Source: Streptomyces sp. NBC_01471
GTDB taxonomy: Bacteria > Actinomycetota > Actinomycetes > Streptomycetales > Streptomycetaceae
Assembly: GCF_041438865.1 (NCBI RefSeq)
Contig: NZ_CP109450.1
Span: forward strand, 1,302,001-1,366,000
Length of the DNA stretch: 64,000 nt
Direction of reading: 5' to 3'
The notes beneath the pieces are model-generated. The model made no database searches and was not told where the DNA came from. It saw only the letters and a program-made list of their open reading frames with translations. Of this stretch, positions 41,867-51,114 are shown piece after piece (the first letter of the stretch is position 1; the number at the start of each line of letters is the position of its first letter). A program made the translations under genes and the position numbers.

Positions 41867-43056
41867 TGAATACCCTTTTCCTTGGCATGGCCTGTCTGCT
41901 CGCGGCGGCTGCCGGTTACTGGGTCCTCGGTAGGGGCACACCGCGACCAACCGGAACATGGGCCATGGGCGCTCTCCTAGCCTCGTTCGCCTTCGCCTTC
42001 GCCTCTTACTCACCGCTGTTCGAGCACATGGTGGAAGCAGTCGTGCCGCACGTGGCCCGTCTCCTCAGTAACTCCGCCTCTTTGGCGGCCGCCACCTCAG
42101 TCCTCGCGCTCTCCTTCCAGGTCAACCTGCAAGAACTTGAAGCGCGCCGCCGCATCCGTCTGCGCCTCGCCCTGCTCGGCGCCTCCGTACTCGGTATGAG
42201 CGTCTTGTTCACATGGGAGCAGCTGACGCATCGGTCCCCACAGATCTACGCGCTCTACCTGCTCGTCTTCATCTCATACCTGAGCTTCGCCATCATCGAC
42301 TTCCTGCGGCAGGCCCTGGAGCAATCGAAGTCGACCCGCAGGAGCAGTGTTCGCATCGGCCTGCGGACTGCAGCAGCAGGCTGTCTGTTCGCGTTGGTCT
42401 ACGCCGCGTACAAGCTGACGATCCTGTTCTCCCTCGGCCTCGGTTTCCACCTCCTGTCGGCGCACTCCGAATGCTCCTCGTTTGTCGCCACGCGCTGCAT
42501 CTTCAGCGTGGACTCTCCGGCACTCGCAGTCCTGTTGATCTGCCTGGGCCTCACGCTGCCCGCCGTGGTGTACCCGATCACTCAGGCACGCCGCCACCGC
42601 TGGGAAATACGGTCCCTAGACGCCCTAGACCCCCTCTGGCAGGACCTCTCGGCAGCGATGCCGGAAATTGTCCTGCCGGCAGGAGCACTGGACGAAGAAC
42701 CTGCGACAGACGCCGACTTCATCCTTCAGCGCCGCGTGATTGAGATCAGTGACGGCATCCTCGCCCTTCGTCCCTACCGGTCCCAGCATGTGCAGGATGC
42801 CGCGGCGCAGTCCGCGGGCAGGGCAACGGGAGGAAATGCGGCGGTCGTTGAAGCAGCGATCATCGAGGCTGCACTGGCCTCCTTGCAGGAAGGCCAATAC
42901 CCCAACGAAATCGCTCCGCCGTCAACGACGGACATCACGGTGCGAAAGGACCTCCGTGCCGACGTTCATTGGCTCCTCCAGGTAGCCAGTGCCTATACCC
43001 TCTCGTCCGCCGCGCGTGTAGCCGAAGGCGGCAAGCCAGAACAGACTGGAGTCTGA
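41866..43056 (+). CDS. MAB_1171c-type polytopic membrane protein
   Basis: The product has about 396 residues from ATG 41866. Seven to eight membrane helices lie in residues 1-235 (TLFLGMACLLAAAAGYWVLG; ALAVLLICLGLTLPAVVYPI). A cytoplasmic tail of about 150 residues follows, with LDPLWQDLSAAMPEIVLP and a helical segment. The family is annotated as a putative transporter and repeatedly occurs next to an IrrE-like gene in actinobacteria. The substrate is unknown. Confidence 0.8.
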   Translation: MNTLFLGMACLLAAAAGYWVLGRGTPRPTGTWAMGALLASFAFAFASYSPLFEHMVEAVVPHVARLLSNSASLAAATSVLALSFQVNLQELEARRRIRLRLALLGASVLGMSVLFTWEQLTHRSPQIYALYLLVFISYLSFAIIDFLRQALEQSKSTRRSSVRIGLRTAAAGCLFALVYAAYKLTILFSLGLGFHLLSAHSECSSFVATRCIFSVDSPALAVLLICLGLTLPAVVYPITQARRHRWEIRSLDALDPLWQDLSAAMPEIVLPAGALDEEPATDADFILQRRVIEISDGILALRPYRSQHVQDAAAQSAGRATGGNAAVVEAAIIEAALASLQEGQYPNEIAPPSTTDITVRKDLRADVHWLLQVASAYTLSSAARVAEGGKPEQTGV

Positions 43057-43061
43057 AAGTC

Positions 43062-44240
43062 ATGAACGATCCGACCAAGGACCCTCGCTTCCTTCGTGAC
43101 CCCTACCCCACTTACGCGGCCATGCGCTCCGTATGCCCTGTGCAGCCTGGGCCCACCGGCTCAAGTGGGCGCGGCAGTTACGTCGTCACCGGCTATACAG
43201 AAGCCCGGGAGGCTCTCAGTGACTCCCGGCTCTCAAAGGACACGGCAGCCTTCTTCGCCGATAAGGGCTCACGGCGTCGCCTCCACCCGGCGGTAGCTCA
43301 CAACATGCTCGCCAGTGATCCGCCCGAGCACGCCCGGCTTCGCAAGCTGGTGACCAAGGCGTTCACGACAGGCGCTGTCGCGAAGCTACACCCGTTCATC
43401 AGCCAGGTCACCGATGCGCTTCTGGATCAGTGGTCCGCCGGCGACCAGGTCGACCTGATCGCCGAACTCGCAGTGCCGCTGCCGGTCATCGTGATCTCCG
43501 AGATGCTGGGAGTGCCAGAGACCGATCGGCCCGATGTCCAGGGCTGGTCCGGAGAGCTGTTCGCCGCCGGCAATCCCGACCTCATCGATGCGGCCTCGCA
43601 CGCCATGGCCGAGTACATGACCGGTCTGATCGCTACCAAGCGCCTACAACCAGGTGAGTCGCTCCTCGACCGGCTGATTTCGGCGCGCGACGGAAACGAT
43701 CACCTCAGCGAAGAGGAGCTGGTGTCGCTGGCCGTGCTGCTGCTCATCGCAGGGCACGAGACCACCACGAACTTCCTCGGCAACGCCCTGCTGGCGCTGC
43801 TCCAGCACCCTGCCGAATTGGAACGGCTCCGGAAGAAGCCGGAAGATGTGTCAGCCTCGCTGGATGAGCTGCTCCGGTTCGACTCCCCTGTCAGCACAAC
43901 CACCTTCCGGTTCACCACGGAACCAGTCGTTCTGGGAGGTGTCGAGATTCCCTCCGGCGTTCCCGTGTCGGTGGCACTTGGAGCTGCCAACCGCGATCCG
44001 GAGAGGTACGCGTCACCGGACCAGCTCAATCTCGAACGCGAAGCAGCGGGCCATCTAGCCTTCGGACACGGCATCCACCGGTGTCTCGGTGCCCCTCTCG
44101 CCAAGGCAGAGGCGGACATCGCTCTGCGGGCGGTCTTGACTCGATACCCCGAAATCCGGCTAGCCCTACCACCCGAACAACTGAACTGGCGGCGAACTCG
44201 CCTAGTGCGCGGCCTGGCCTCGCTACCCGTCCTGACGTAA
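43062..44240 (+). CDS. Cytochrome P450
   Basis: The product has 392 residues. The heme-binding loop is FGHGIHRCLGAPLA with the axial Cys. The I-helix oxygen-binding motif is AGHETTTN. The K-helix ExxR is in LDELLRFDSPV. The sequence resembles soluble actinobacterial CYP105/107-type enzymes. It follows the membrane protein by 5 bp, so it is part of the same operon. It hydroxylates or epoxidises an unknown substrate; no ferredoxin gene is adjacent. Confidence 0.9.
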   Translation: MNDPTKDPRFLRDPYPTYAAMRSVCPVQPGPTGSSGRGSYVVTGYTEAREALSDSRLSKDTAAFFADKGSRRRLHPAVAHNMLASDPPEHARLRKLVTKAFTTGAVAKLHPFISQVTDALLDQWSAGDQVDLIAELAVPLPVIVISEMLGVPETDRPDVQGWSGELFAAGNPDLIDAASHAMAEYMTGLIATKRLQPGESLLDRLISARDGNDHLSEEELVSLAVLLLIAGHETTTNFLGNALLALLQHPAELERLRKKPEDVSASLDELLRFDSPVSTTTFRFTTEPVVLGGVEIPSGVPVSVALGAANRDPERYASPDQLNLEREAAGHLAFGHGIHRCLGAPLAKAEADIALRAVLTRYPEIRLALPPEQLNWRRTRLVRGLASLPVLT

Positions 44241-44375
44241 GTGCCGGGCTCGAACGCCAGCTTGGTGATCACTTGGCAGGGATACTGTCACCCACTGCCG
44301 TGGCAAGGCAGAGTGCACGGCACGTGATGATTCGCCGGACACCCCTCGCTCATCAGGCACAGTCGTCATTCGGAG

Positions 44376-44761
44376 GTGGAACCCTCAACCTTGCTCAGGT
44401 CTCGGGCGATGATGGTCATCGGCACCCTGCTCGCCCGCGCCGCCGGATGGCGCCCCAGACCCGCAAAACCCCACCTCATCACCCGCTGCGAAACCCACCT
44501 CTACCGACTGCAAACCATTCAGACCACGACCAACACTCTCTCCAACAGCACCGCCCAAATGATGACGCGGGACGGATCACACGCCACATTCATCTCCACA
44601 ATGCGCCCAACTTCCCTGCTCTGGTCCAAGAGTTCCGCGACCTCCTTACCGGCATTACTGACAGCCTGGCCCGCAGGAAACAGCGCGTCCTCATCGCCAT
44701 CGACGAAGTCGACCGCCTCGGCTCCGACACCCAGGCACTGGTGGCTTTGTTCACGAGTTGA
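44376..44761 (+). pseudogene. Fragment of a STAND-type P-loop NTPase
   Basis: The frame 44590-44761 reads FPALVQEFRDLLTGITDSLA and RVLIAIDEVDRLGSDTQAL, the Walker B of a membrane-associated STAND NTPase. Upstream, another frame (from about 44400) has ARAAGWRPRPAKPHLITRC-like remains. No Walker A is present. A relic between the P450 and DUF4262 genes; 44241-44375 holds no other gene. Confidence 0.5.
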
Positions 44762-44874
44762 GGCTTCTGGCACAGATCTTGGGGAGCCATCGCAGAGGGT
44801 GAGGGCGCTGTTCGATTGGGAAGGTTCCAAGCCCTGGTGGCTCGACATAGGGGCTCACCTCGTACCCTCCGCAC

Positions 44875-45423
44875 ATGACTGATGATCCGTTCCGGTGCCG
44901 TTGTGTCCTCTGCCATGACTACGGCGACCGGGACGAAGCGGACCGCATGGATCTGACGGTCATCGAGCATGTGCAACAGCACGGATGGCACGTCGTGATG
45001 GTCCCCGAAGACGAGATCGGTCCTGGATTCGCTTACACGATCGGCCTCGCACACACCCACGGCGGACCTGAACTCGCCATGTTCGGGCTCGATATCCACG
45101 CCATGCACCGCATGCTCAACACCCTCGGAGAGAAGTCCGCCGCAGGCGAAACACTGGCAGACAGCCAGAGCCATCCTGATGTTGTCGCCGGCCATCGAGT
45201 CGCGCTCAGGCAGGTTGATCGCGGCTGGTACCGGACCTTCTTCGGGCAGGCCATCGGCTTCTACCGGCGGCCGCCTCTCCCTGTAGTACAAGTCGCGTGG
45301 CCTGATACCGAGGGCCGTTTCCACTGGGATGAGAGCGCGGACAAGAGGCATCGCGAGTCACAGCCTCAGTTGTGGCTGCCTCCGAGTGACCATCCGGTCG
45401 GAATCTGGACGACCGAACTCTGA
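44875..45423 (+). CDS. DUF4262-family protein
   Basis: The product has 182 residues. The N-terminal CRCVLCHDYGDRDEADRMDL has paired Cys. VIEHVQQHGWHVVMVPEDE, FAYTIGLAHTHGGPELAMFG and a later Trp-rich segment match DUF4262, a small family of unknown function found next to toxin-like or mobile genes. Confidence 0.85.
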   Translation: MTDDPFRCRCVLCHDYGDRDEADRMDLTVIEHVQQHGWHVVMVPEDEIGPGFAYTIGLAHTHGGPELAMFGLDIHAMHRMLNTLGEKSAAGETLADSQSHPDVVAGHRVALRQVDRGWYRTFFGQAIGFYRRPPLPVVQVAWPDTEGRFHWDESADKRHRESQPQLWLPPSDHPVGIWTTEL

Positions 45424-45465
45424 TCTGCGACGCGGTGGGTAGAGAGCCGACACCCAGGCGATGCA

Positions 45466-46489
45466 CTACTGAAGCAAGATCATCTTGCGTAGGAGTTCAA
45501 ATCCGGCCCGACCGTAGAGCTGCCGCTTGATCTTCTTGATGCGGTTCACGGCACCCTCGATACTGCCCGAGCTCCAGTCCAGAGTGAGCCCGGCAATCAC
45601 GGCGTTGAGGTCTCGGTGCAGATGGAGTGCAAAACCGGTGAGCCCGGGCAGCCGGCTGGCATCGACTGCGTCGATCCAGGTGGGGAGCGTGGCGCCGAGG
45701 CGGTCGGTGAGTATCTCGCCGAAGTCGCGGACGTGTCCTGCAGCTGTGTCCAGTGCGGGACAGCGGGCCAGGACGTCCTTCAGACCGGCCCGGTCCTCCT
45801 CGGTCAGGGCCGTAGGATGTCGGGTGATCCAGCCGGTCACCTGCCGCACCGTCGGCGGCCGCGGCGGTGCTGCGGACGGAGCCCCGCGCAAGGTGGCAAT
45901 GTAGGCTCGGACCATGCCGTAGGTGACGGGATCCCGCTCGGCGACCAGCTCGCCATGCAGCCGGGTGACGCTGATACATCCCTCAGCGAAGCGTCGCTCC
46001 AGGTAGGGCTTGTAGGGGTCCAGCCTGCTGGGCCGGGGGCGGTTGTCGCGGATGGTGTCCTGCCAGCGTGCGGCGTTCGCGTACCGGAGCACGGTGTTCA
46101 GCCCCCAGCCCAGGTGCCGGGCGATCGCCCGGCGTGAGTGGCCCTGGGCGAGCATCTCGTGGACCAGGGCGTGTGCGGCCTTCTTCCATTCGGCCCGCCG
46201 GCCGATGGGCGCCGAATCGTCCTGTCCCCGGCCGGAAGCCCGTCCGGTGGCTTCCGGCTGCATGCCGCCGGGCATCGGGTTGCGCAGGCAGTCGCGGTGG
46301 GCGGCGACGCAGGTTTCCACGGCCCGGCCGAGGCCCTGCCACAGATGGAACCGGTCGGCGACCTGCAGGGCGTCGGGGGCTCCGCGTCGGGCACCCTCGG
46401 CGTAGGCGCCCGCCCGGTCCCGGCAGATGACCTCCACGCCGGGGTGGCGGTCCAGCCAGGCGGCCAGCGGCCCGGCTACATCTTGTCGC
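45466..46489 (-). mobile_element. ISL3-family transposase, 5'-truncated remnant
   Basis: The 323-residue frame (from GTG 46437; upstream in-frame sequence extends to about 46489) is the C-terminal part of an ISL3 transposase. It has VICRDRAGAYAEGARRGAPD (active-site Asp region), ALQVADRFHLWQGLGRAVE, and the ending SIEGAVNRIKKIKRQLYGRA with the Glu. The N-terminal zinc region and first Asp are absent. It abuts the gene at 46476, so that gene's end is in IS DNA. Confidence 0.85.
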
Positions 46490-46832
46490 CGACGCTGATC
46501 TCCGGAACAGTCGTGGTACGCGGGGTTCCGTACTTGCCTGTGCGGTCGGCGAACCGGTGTCCCGTCGGCCAGGGTGAACCGGACGGCTCGTCTTCCGGGG
46601 CGGGCTCAGGTTCGATTTTACCGTCAGAGTTGTAGCTGGAGGTGTAGGCGAACTCGTCGCACGACTCGATCCCCTCGTCACACGCCACCACCAACACCCA
46701 GCAGCGCGCACCGAACAAGTCCGCAGCCTCCTCACCACCTCGGGCCGACCACGCGACCCGGTCCGCGAGAACCGTGCAGACGGCGACCCGTACCCGCGCC
46801 TGTGGGACCAGGTCAACTGAGATGTCCCGCAC
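46476..46832 (-). CDS. Small hypothetical protein, C-terminus truncated by ISL3 DNA
   Basis: The product has 118 residues from ATG 46832. It starts MRDISVDLVPQARVRVAVCT and has AADLFGARCWVLVVACDEGI. After about residue 112 it enters the ISL3 remnant and stops. It is downstream of the XRE/TPR regulator on the same strand, possibly its operon partner. Confidence 0.5.
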   Translation of the reverse strand: MRDISVDLVPQARVRVAVCTVLADRVAWSARGGEEAADLFGARCWVLVVACDEGIESCDEFAYTSSYNSDGKIEPEPAPEDEPSGSPWPTGHRFADRTGKYGTPRTTTVPEISVGDKM

Positions 46833-46907
46833 CCTGGCGTCTCAGTCGACCTGGTCGCCGCAGTTCACGGCCTTGCTCGCAGCCCAGACCGTTCGAGACG
46901 GGACAGG

Positions 46908-48332
46908 TCAGCTCAGGGCAGCAGAGATAAGTTCACGCATCTTTCGCCCAGCCTGCCCACGCTGGAAGGGTTCGGTTTCGTCGTGGAGTTCCACGAGACG
47001 GTCGGCCACCCGTTTCGATCCGATGTCCCCGAACAGGGCCAATGCGTGCTCGGTCTCCTGCCGTGCCCCGTCGAGTTCCCCGGCCGCAAGATGGGTGCGC
47101 GCGAGGCCAACGTGGTCGAATGCCTTGCTCCGCACGCGGTGGTCTGGCCGGCTCTCCATGGCCCGGTTCAGGAGCAGCACGGACTGTTCGGCGCGACGGA
47201 GCCGGTCGGGCCCGCTGCTCTTCTTTGCGGCGATCTGATGGGCAACTCCGAGCGTGGCTGAGAGTTCGGCCGCGTCGAAGAACGCCATGTGCGGTGGTTC
47301 GTCTCCGGGGACCACGCGGGTGAACGCTTCCTCTGCGTGTCCTGCTGCACGTTCGGAGTCGGGAAGGTGGCCGAGGATCGCGTGGAAGCGGGCCTCAAGG
47401 GAGGCCAGCATGGAGGTGGTCGCCGGGCTCAGCCGCCGACGGGCTCCGTACTGGGCGAGCGCGACCAGGTCGAGCGCGTCCTCGTAGTGGTCGAGGTGGG
47501 ACATCTGCCGGGCCATGCATTGCAGGATGTGCGCTCCCAGGCCCTTGTCACCGCCTACAGATGCAGCGTGCAGGGCGGTGATGAACAGGCGTTGTGCGCT
47601 GGTGTGGCGGCCGGCGTCGAAGGTCATCCAGCCCGCGACGGAGCCGAGGTCACCGACGGCCGAGAACAGCTCCCGTCCGGTGGCGGCCGTGTAAGAGCAC
47701 GTGTTGAGCATGTCGACGGCGTCGTCGAGCTGGCCGATGACCGCTTTGCGGGAGAGGGCCCCGCCGTGGCGGTTGTCCAGGTCGCGGAAGGTCGCGGTAA
47801 CTGCCCGGATGCCTTCCACCTGTGCCATCCCGATGCGCCCCGAGCGGGCCTGTAGAGCCTCGCTCGCCTCGGTGGTGGAGGGCGCCGATGCCCACTGCTG
47901 GAGAGGGCTCAGCAGGTTATTGCCCTGGTGGACTGTGCTGGCTTCGGCACTGATGCGGGTGGTCGGCAGCATGAATTCGCTCCGGATGATGTGTGTCAGA
48001 GCACCAATGGTGCTGGACGCCTCCCACGGCAGATCGGGGTGGCCCGCGTTCGCGGGTCCCTGCGGACCAGGAAGGCCGAGGTCTGCGCAGGTCATCGGAG
48101 TACCGGCCCGCATGCTGATCACGTCTGCGATCAACTGCGGGACGGGGGGACGCGGCATCTCGCCCTTGAGCCACCGGCGTACGCGGCTTTCGTCCGTGGC
48201 GACGCCGCGCTCGCCGGTTTCGGTGGCTCGATCGGTAATGGCCCGAGCCAGCTCTACGTTCGACATCCCCGTACGCGTGAGCCAGTACGCCAGGAATGTG
48301 TTGGGCCGCCGGTCGATCGGGGGCCTTCCCAT
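46908..48332 (-). CDS. XRE/TPR transcriptional regulator next to the lasso cluster
   Basis: The product has 474 residues from ATG 48332 (the longer frame adds unlikely sequence). The N-terminus has a helix-turn-helix-like segment, GMSNVELARAITDRATETGE and ESRVRRWLKGEMPRPPVPQL. The rest is a TPR-type helical solenoid (ILQCMARQMSHLDHYEDALD; HVGLARTHLAAGELDGARQE). It is divergent from the lasso precursor genes with 236 bp between, so it is the likely cluster regulator. It resembles NsdA-type Streptomyces regulators. Confidence 0.8.
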   Translation of the reverse strand: MGRPPIDRRPNTFLAYWLTRTGMSNVELARAITDRATETGERGVATDESRVRRWLKGEMPRPPVPQLIADVISMRAGTPMTCADLGLPGPQGPANAGHPDLPWEASSTIGALTHIIRSEFMLPTTRISAEASTVHQGNNLLSPLQQWASAPSTTEASEALQARSGRIGMAQVEGIRAVTATFRDLDNRHGGALSRKAVIGQLDDAVDMLNTCSYTAATGRELFSAVGDLGSVAGWMTFDAGRHTSAQRLFITALHAASVGGDKGLGAHILQCMARQMSHLDHYEDALDLVALAQYGARRRLSPATTSMLASLEARFHAILGHLPDSERAAGHAEEAFTRVVPGDEPPHMAFFDAAELSATLGVAHQIAAKKSSGPDRLRRAEQSVLLLNRAMESRPDHRVRSKAFDHVGLARTHLAAGELDGARQETEHALALFGDIGSKRVADRLVELHDETEPFQRGQAGRKMRELISAALS

Positions 48333-48568
48333 GGATGCCTCCGTCTGCTGATTCAGACCAGCGTATGAGGAGACGGACAACCGGGGAATGGGGCCGGGTA
48401 CTTCGCCGAAATTCGCCGAGCCCGCCTCCGTTTCGCGCCGACTCACACGCCGTTCTCTGCCGCCTTTCGCCGAGTTCCGGTCGTCCTCGATCTCTGGTGA
48501 TCTGGTGTTGCCCCGGCAGGGACATCCGGCCGAAGGGCGAACAGCTCACCGATTGAGAGGTTGTTCCC
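48333..48568. promoter_or_regulatory. Divergent promoter region of the lasso cluster
   Basis: This 236-bp spacer separates the regulator ATG and the first precursor ATG. GAGAGG (48555-48560) is the ribosome site of the precursor. No clear palindrome was found. Confidence 0.6.
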
Positions 48569-48718
48569 ATGATCGAGATCAGCTCCGAGAACACCGTGCA
48601 GGACATCCAGACCGCCCCGGTCTTCGCTCCGCTGATGTCCGTCGAGGCCGTCACCACGGCGACCCGTGGCCGACAGGTCTTCAACGACTCCGACAAGGAC
48701 AACTACTTCGAGGGCTGA
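48569..48718 (+). CDS. Lasso peptide precursor A1
   Basis: The product has 49 residues. The leader (residues 1-33) contains PVFAP at 17-21, taken as the recognition motif for the B1 protein, and ends T32-R33, giving the -2 Thr of class II lasso leaders. The predicted core is GRQVFNDSDKDNYFEG: Gly1 with Asp7 or Asp9 as ring partner and an acidic tail. It shares leader length and motif position with the next gene. The cyclase, peptidase and exporter genes follow on the same strand. Confidence 0.85.
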   Translation: MIEISSENTVQDIQTAPVFAPLMSVEAVTTATRGRQVFNDSDKDNYFEG

Positions 48719-48813
48719 TCCCCTCGCGGTCCTCAGGTGCCGGTGCTGCCCGCTCTCCAGGCCGGGCAGCACCGGCACCGCCCCGCAGCCCGTCTGTGAA
48801 AGGAACTCGCGTC

Positions 48814-48966
48814 ATGGACAACACCCCTGTCATTGCCACCGCGGCGAAGCCGCAGGAGCACCCGGTATTCGCGCCGGCGCTGTTCACGGCCTCGGTCGTG
48901 CGCGTCACGCGCGGCGGCGAAACGGCCACTGAGCCCGACAAGGACATGTTCTTCTTCGGCCCGTGA
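48814..48966 (+). CDS. Lasso peptide precursor A2
   Basis: The product has 50 residues with a GAAAGGA ribosome site. It also has a 33-residue leader, PVFAP at 17-21 and T32-R33. The predicted core is GGETATEPDKDMFFFGP: Gly1 with Glu7 or Asp9 as ring partner. The DKD segment shared with A1 makes Asp9 the preferred acceptor. The hydrophobic tail (MFFF) offers bulky steric plugs, unlike A1. Confidence 0.85.
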   Translation: MDNTPVIATAAKPQEHPVFAPALFTASVVRVTRGGETATEPDKDMFFFGP

Positions 48967-49051
48967 ACCACGGGCTTTCCCGTGCGGCGCGACACACCTC
49001 TTTCTGAGTGGTCGCGCCGCATTTCGTTCGACACCAATGTGAGGAGTGGGC

Positions 49052-50812
49052 GTGAGCCAAATGTGGGTTGTTGGAGGGCCGGGCCTTGCCGAACCGTACG
49101 GGGGCACTGAGGTGTCCCCGGGTGTGCGGGCCTGGCACACCTGCAAGACGGTCCAGAGCGTGCGCGAGGGGCCGGTCAGCGTCAGCGTGATCGGGGACTG
49201 CCGGGTGAGTAAAGCCGTGCTGTGGACCGCAGGGCTCGCTGCCGCGCGCCGGGGCCGGTGGGAAGACCTCACCCGGTGGGCCGGGTCGTACTGGGCCGTG
49301 GCCAGCCACGGGGACCGCACGTTCATCGCGGGCGATCTTGCAGGAGCGCGCGCGCTGTTCGTCGGCCGGGGTGAGAGAGGCGTGGTCTGGGGCACTCAAG
49401 CCTCGCGGGTCGCCGCTTCTGTCGGATCGGACCCTGACCTTGCACTACTGGCCGCACATATCGTGGCCGGAGCCGAGCACTGGCCTGACCGGTCACTGTA
49501 TGAGGGAGTGCACCAAGTGCCCGGCGGCAGCGGCCTGTTGGTGCAGGGTGACCGCTGGGAGACCGTGGACGTGACCGGCCTGCCCTCCCCGGTCACGCTG
49601 TCCGAAGGGGCAGCACGAGTCGGCCAGGCGCTCACCGAGGCGACCGAAGGCTACGCCTGCGAGCACGACGAGGTGGGCGCCGACCTGTCCGGCGGGCTGG
49701 ACTCCTCGACGCTGGTACTCCTGGCCTCGCAGCGGCGCCCCGTGCGGGCGGTGACCTACGGCGGAAGGCTGGCCAGTGCCGAGGACACCGGGTTCGCCGC
49801 CCGGGTCGCCGAGTACGCGAGGATCGAGCACCACCTGTGCGAGGGCGGGCCCGACACCTGGCATTTCGCGTCGCCGCCACCTGTGCCGACGGACGGACCG
49901 ACGCTCGCGGCTGCGATCGCGGGGATGGACGCCGCCTATCTGCGTCCGGCGGCCGGGCTGGGAGCCCACCTGACCGGACACGGCGGCGATGTGGTGCTGG
50001 AATCGTCCACGGCAACGTTCGTGGACCTCCTGCAACGCGGCGAACGGCGTCCGGCAAAAGCGCAGTTGGCGGATTGGGCGCGGCTGCGTGATCAGGCGCC
50101 CGGACCCCTGTGGCGGCAGGTAAAAGCATCGGCCGCCCTGGGCCGCGGCGGAGCCGTAGAGGAGGCAGCCGGCATGATCGAGGGAGCACGCTTCGACGGG
50201 GTGCCACGGGTGTGGTCGTGGTGCAGGCCGGGCCCCGCCACAGGGTGGCTCACCGCCCATGGCCGTTCCGTGGTGGGGCAGTTGCTGCGCACATCAGCGC
50301 AGGACCAGCCCGACGTGTCGGCCGGCGCATGGGACGACTGGTCCGCGTTGCGTCTGAACGGTGCCGCAGCCCGGCATGAGGTCACGCTTTACGAACCGCT
50401 CGACGTACGCCCGGTGTATCCGTTCCTGGACAACGCTGTCGTCCGGGCCTGCCTGGCCATCCCCGCACATGAGCGTCGCCGCGGTGGCGAGTACAAGCCG
50501 CTGCTCGGCGCGGCGCTGCCCGACCTGCCTACCTGGCTGACCGGCCGCCGCTCGAAAGGCTCCTTCGGACCGGTCTTGCTGTCCGGGATGCGAGCCCACC
50601 ACACCCAGCTGCACCGCCTTGTCACCGCGAGTCCGCTCGTGCAGGCAGGGCTGATGGACGCGCGGCAGATCGGGGCCGACCTGCACCGGGCGGTCGGCGG
50701 CGAGGCATCGGCGCCGCGCGCCGCTCTTCAGCAGTTCCTCACGGCCTGCCTCTGGCTCGGAAACCTCCCGAACCCGGCCACCGTCCCGACATCGAAGGCG
50801 GCAGCATGCTGA
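49052..50812 (+). CDS. Lasso cyclase (asparagine synthetase-like, C protein)
   Basis: The product has 586 residues from GTG 49052 (GAGGAG upstream). The N-terminal glutamine-amidotransferase-like domain lacks the start Cys. The ATP-pyrophosphatase core has LSGGLDSST at about 211-219, and LTGHGGDVVLES follows. This enzyme activates the ring Asp/Glu side chain as an adenylate and joins it to Gly1. Its stop overlaps the B1 ATG. Confidence 0.9.
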   Translation: MSQMWVVGGPGLAEPYGGTEVSPGVRAWHTCKTVQSVREGPVSVSVIGDCRVSKAVLWTAGLAAARRGRWEDLTRWAGSYWAVASHGDRTFIAGDLAGARALFVGRGERGVVWGTQASRVAASVGSDPDLALLAAHIVAGAEHWPDRSLYEGVHQVPGGSGLLVQGDRWETVDVTGLPSPVTLSEGAARVGQALTEATEGYACEHDEVGADLSGGLDSSTLVLLASQRRPVRAVTYGGRLASAEDTGFAARVAEYARIEHHLCEGGPDTWHFASPPPVPTDGPTLAAAIAGMDAAYLRPAAGLGAHLTGHGGDVVLESSTATFVDLLQRGERRPAKAQLADWARLRDQAPGPLWRQVKASAALGRGGAVEEAAGMIEGARFDGVPRVWSWCRPGPATGWLTAHGRSVVGQLLRTSAQDQPDVSAGAWDDWSALRLNGAAARHEVTLYEPLDVRPVYPFLDNAVVRACLAIPAHERRRGGEYKPLLGAALPDLPTWLTGRRSKGSFGPVLLSGMRAHHTQLHRLVTASPLVQAGLMDARQIGADLHRAVGGEASAPRAALQQFLTACLWLGNLPNPATVPTSKAAAC

Positions 50813-51114
50813 GACGACCGGACCACGTCCGTACGGCCGCCATCGGACACGGCACCACGGCGGTGCTGAACCTCCGGACCGGGAAATGGGTGTGGATGGA
50901 CGAGGACACCCGCCGCATCTGGGAAGCGGCCCTGACCGCCGGAAGCTCGATCCGCATCCTGATCGACACCATCGCGGCCCGGGGGCACAACCCGATGCAG
51001 GTACAGGAAGCGGTGGCCGCGACCATGGCCACGCTCCACGATCACGGGCTGCTCACCGAACACCGGGCGACGCCCCGGCGCCGGACGCTGCGGCAGGTGA
51101 TCACATGCCGCTGA
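50806..51114 (+). CDS. Lasso leader-binding protein (PqqD-like RRE, B1)
   Basis: The product has 102 residues. GTTAVLNLRTGKWVWMDEDT and RRIWEAALTAGSSIRILIDT are the strand and helix of the RiPP recognition element. It binds the leader (PVFAP) and delivers the precursor to B2. It overlaps both neighbours. Confidence 0.85.
   Translation: MLRRPDHVRTAAIGHGTTAVLNLRTGKWVWMDEDTRRIWEAALTAGSSIRILIDTIAARGHNPMQVQEAVAATMATLHDHGLLTEHRATPRRRTLRQVITCR

Noticed and set aside
48569..48966. The two small ORFs as lanthipeptide or thiopeptide precursors
   Set aside because: The cores lack Cys and the neighbours are a lasso cyclase, PqqD-like protein and B2 peptidase. The -2 Thr and position 7/9 acidic residues fit a lasso peptide.
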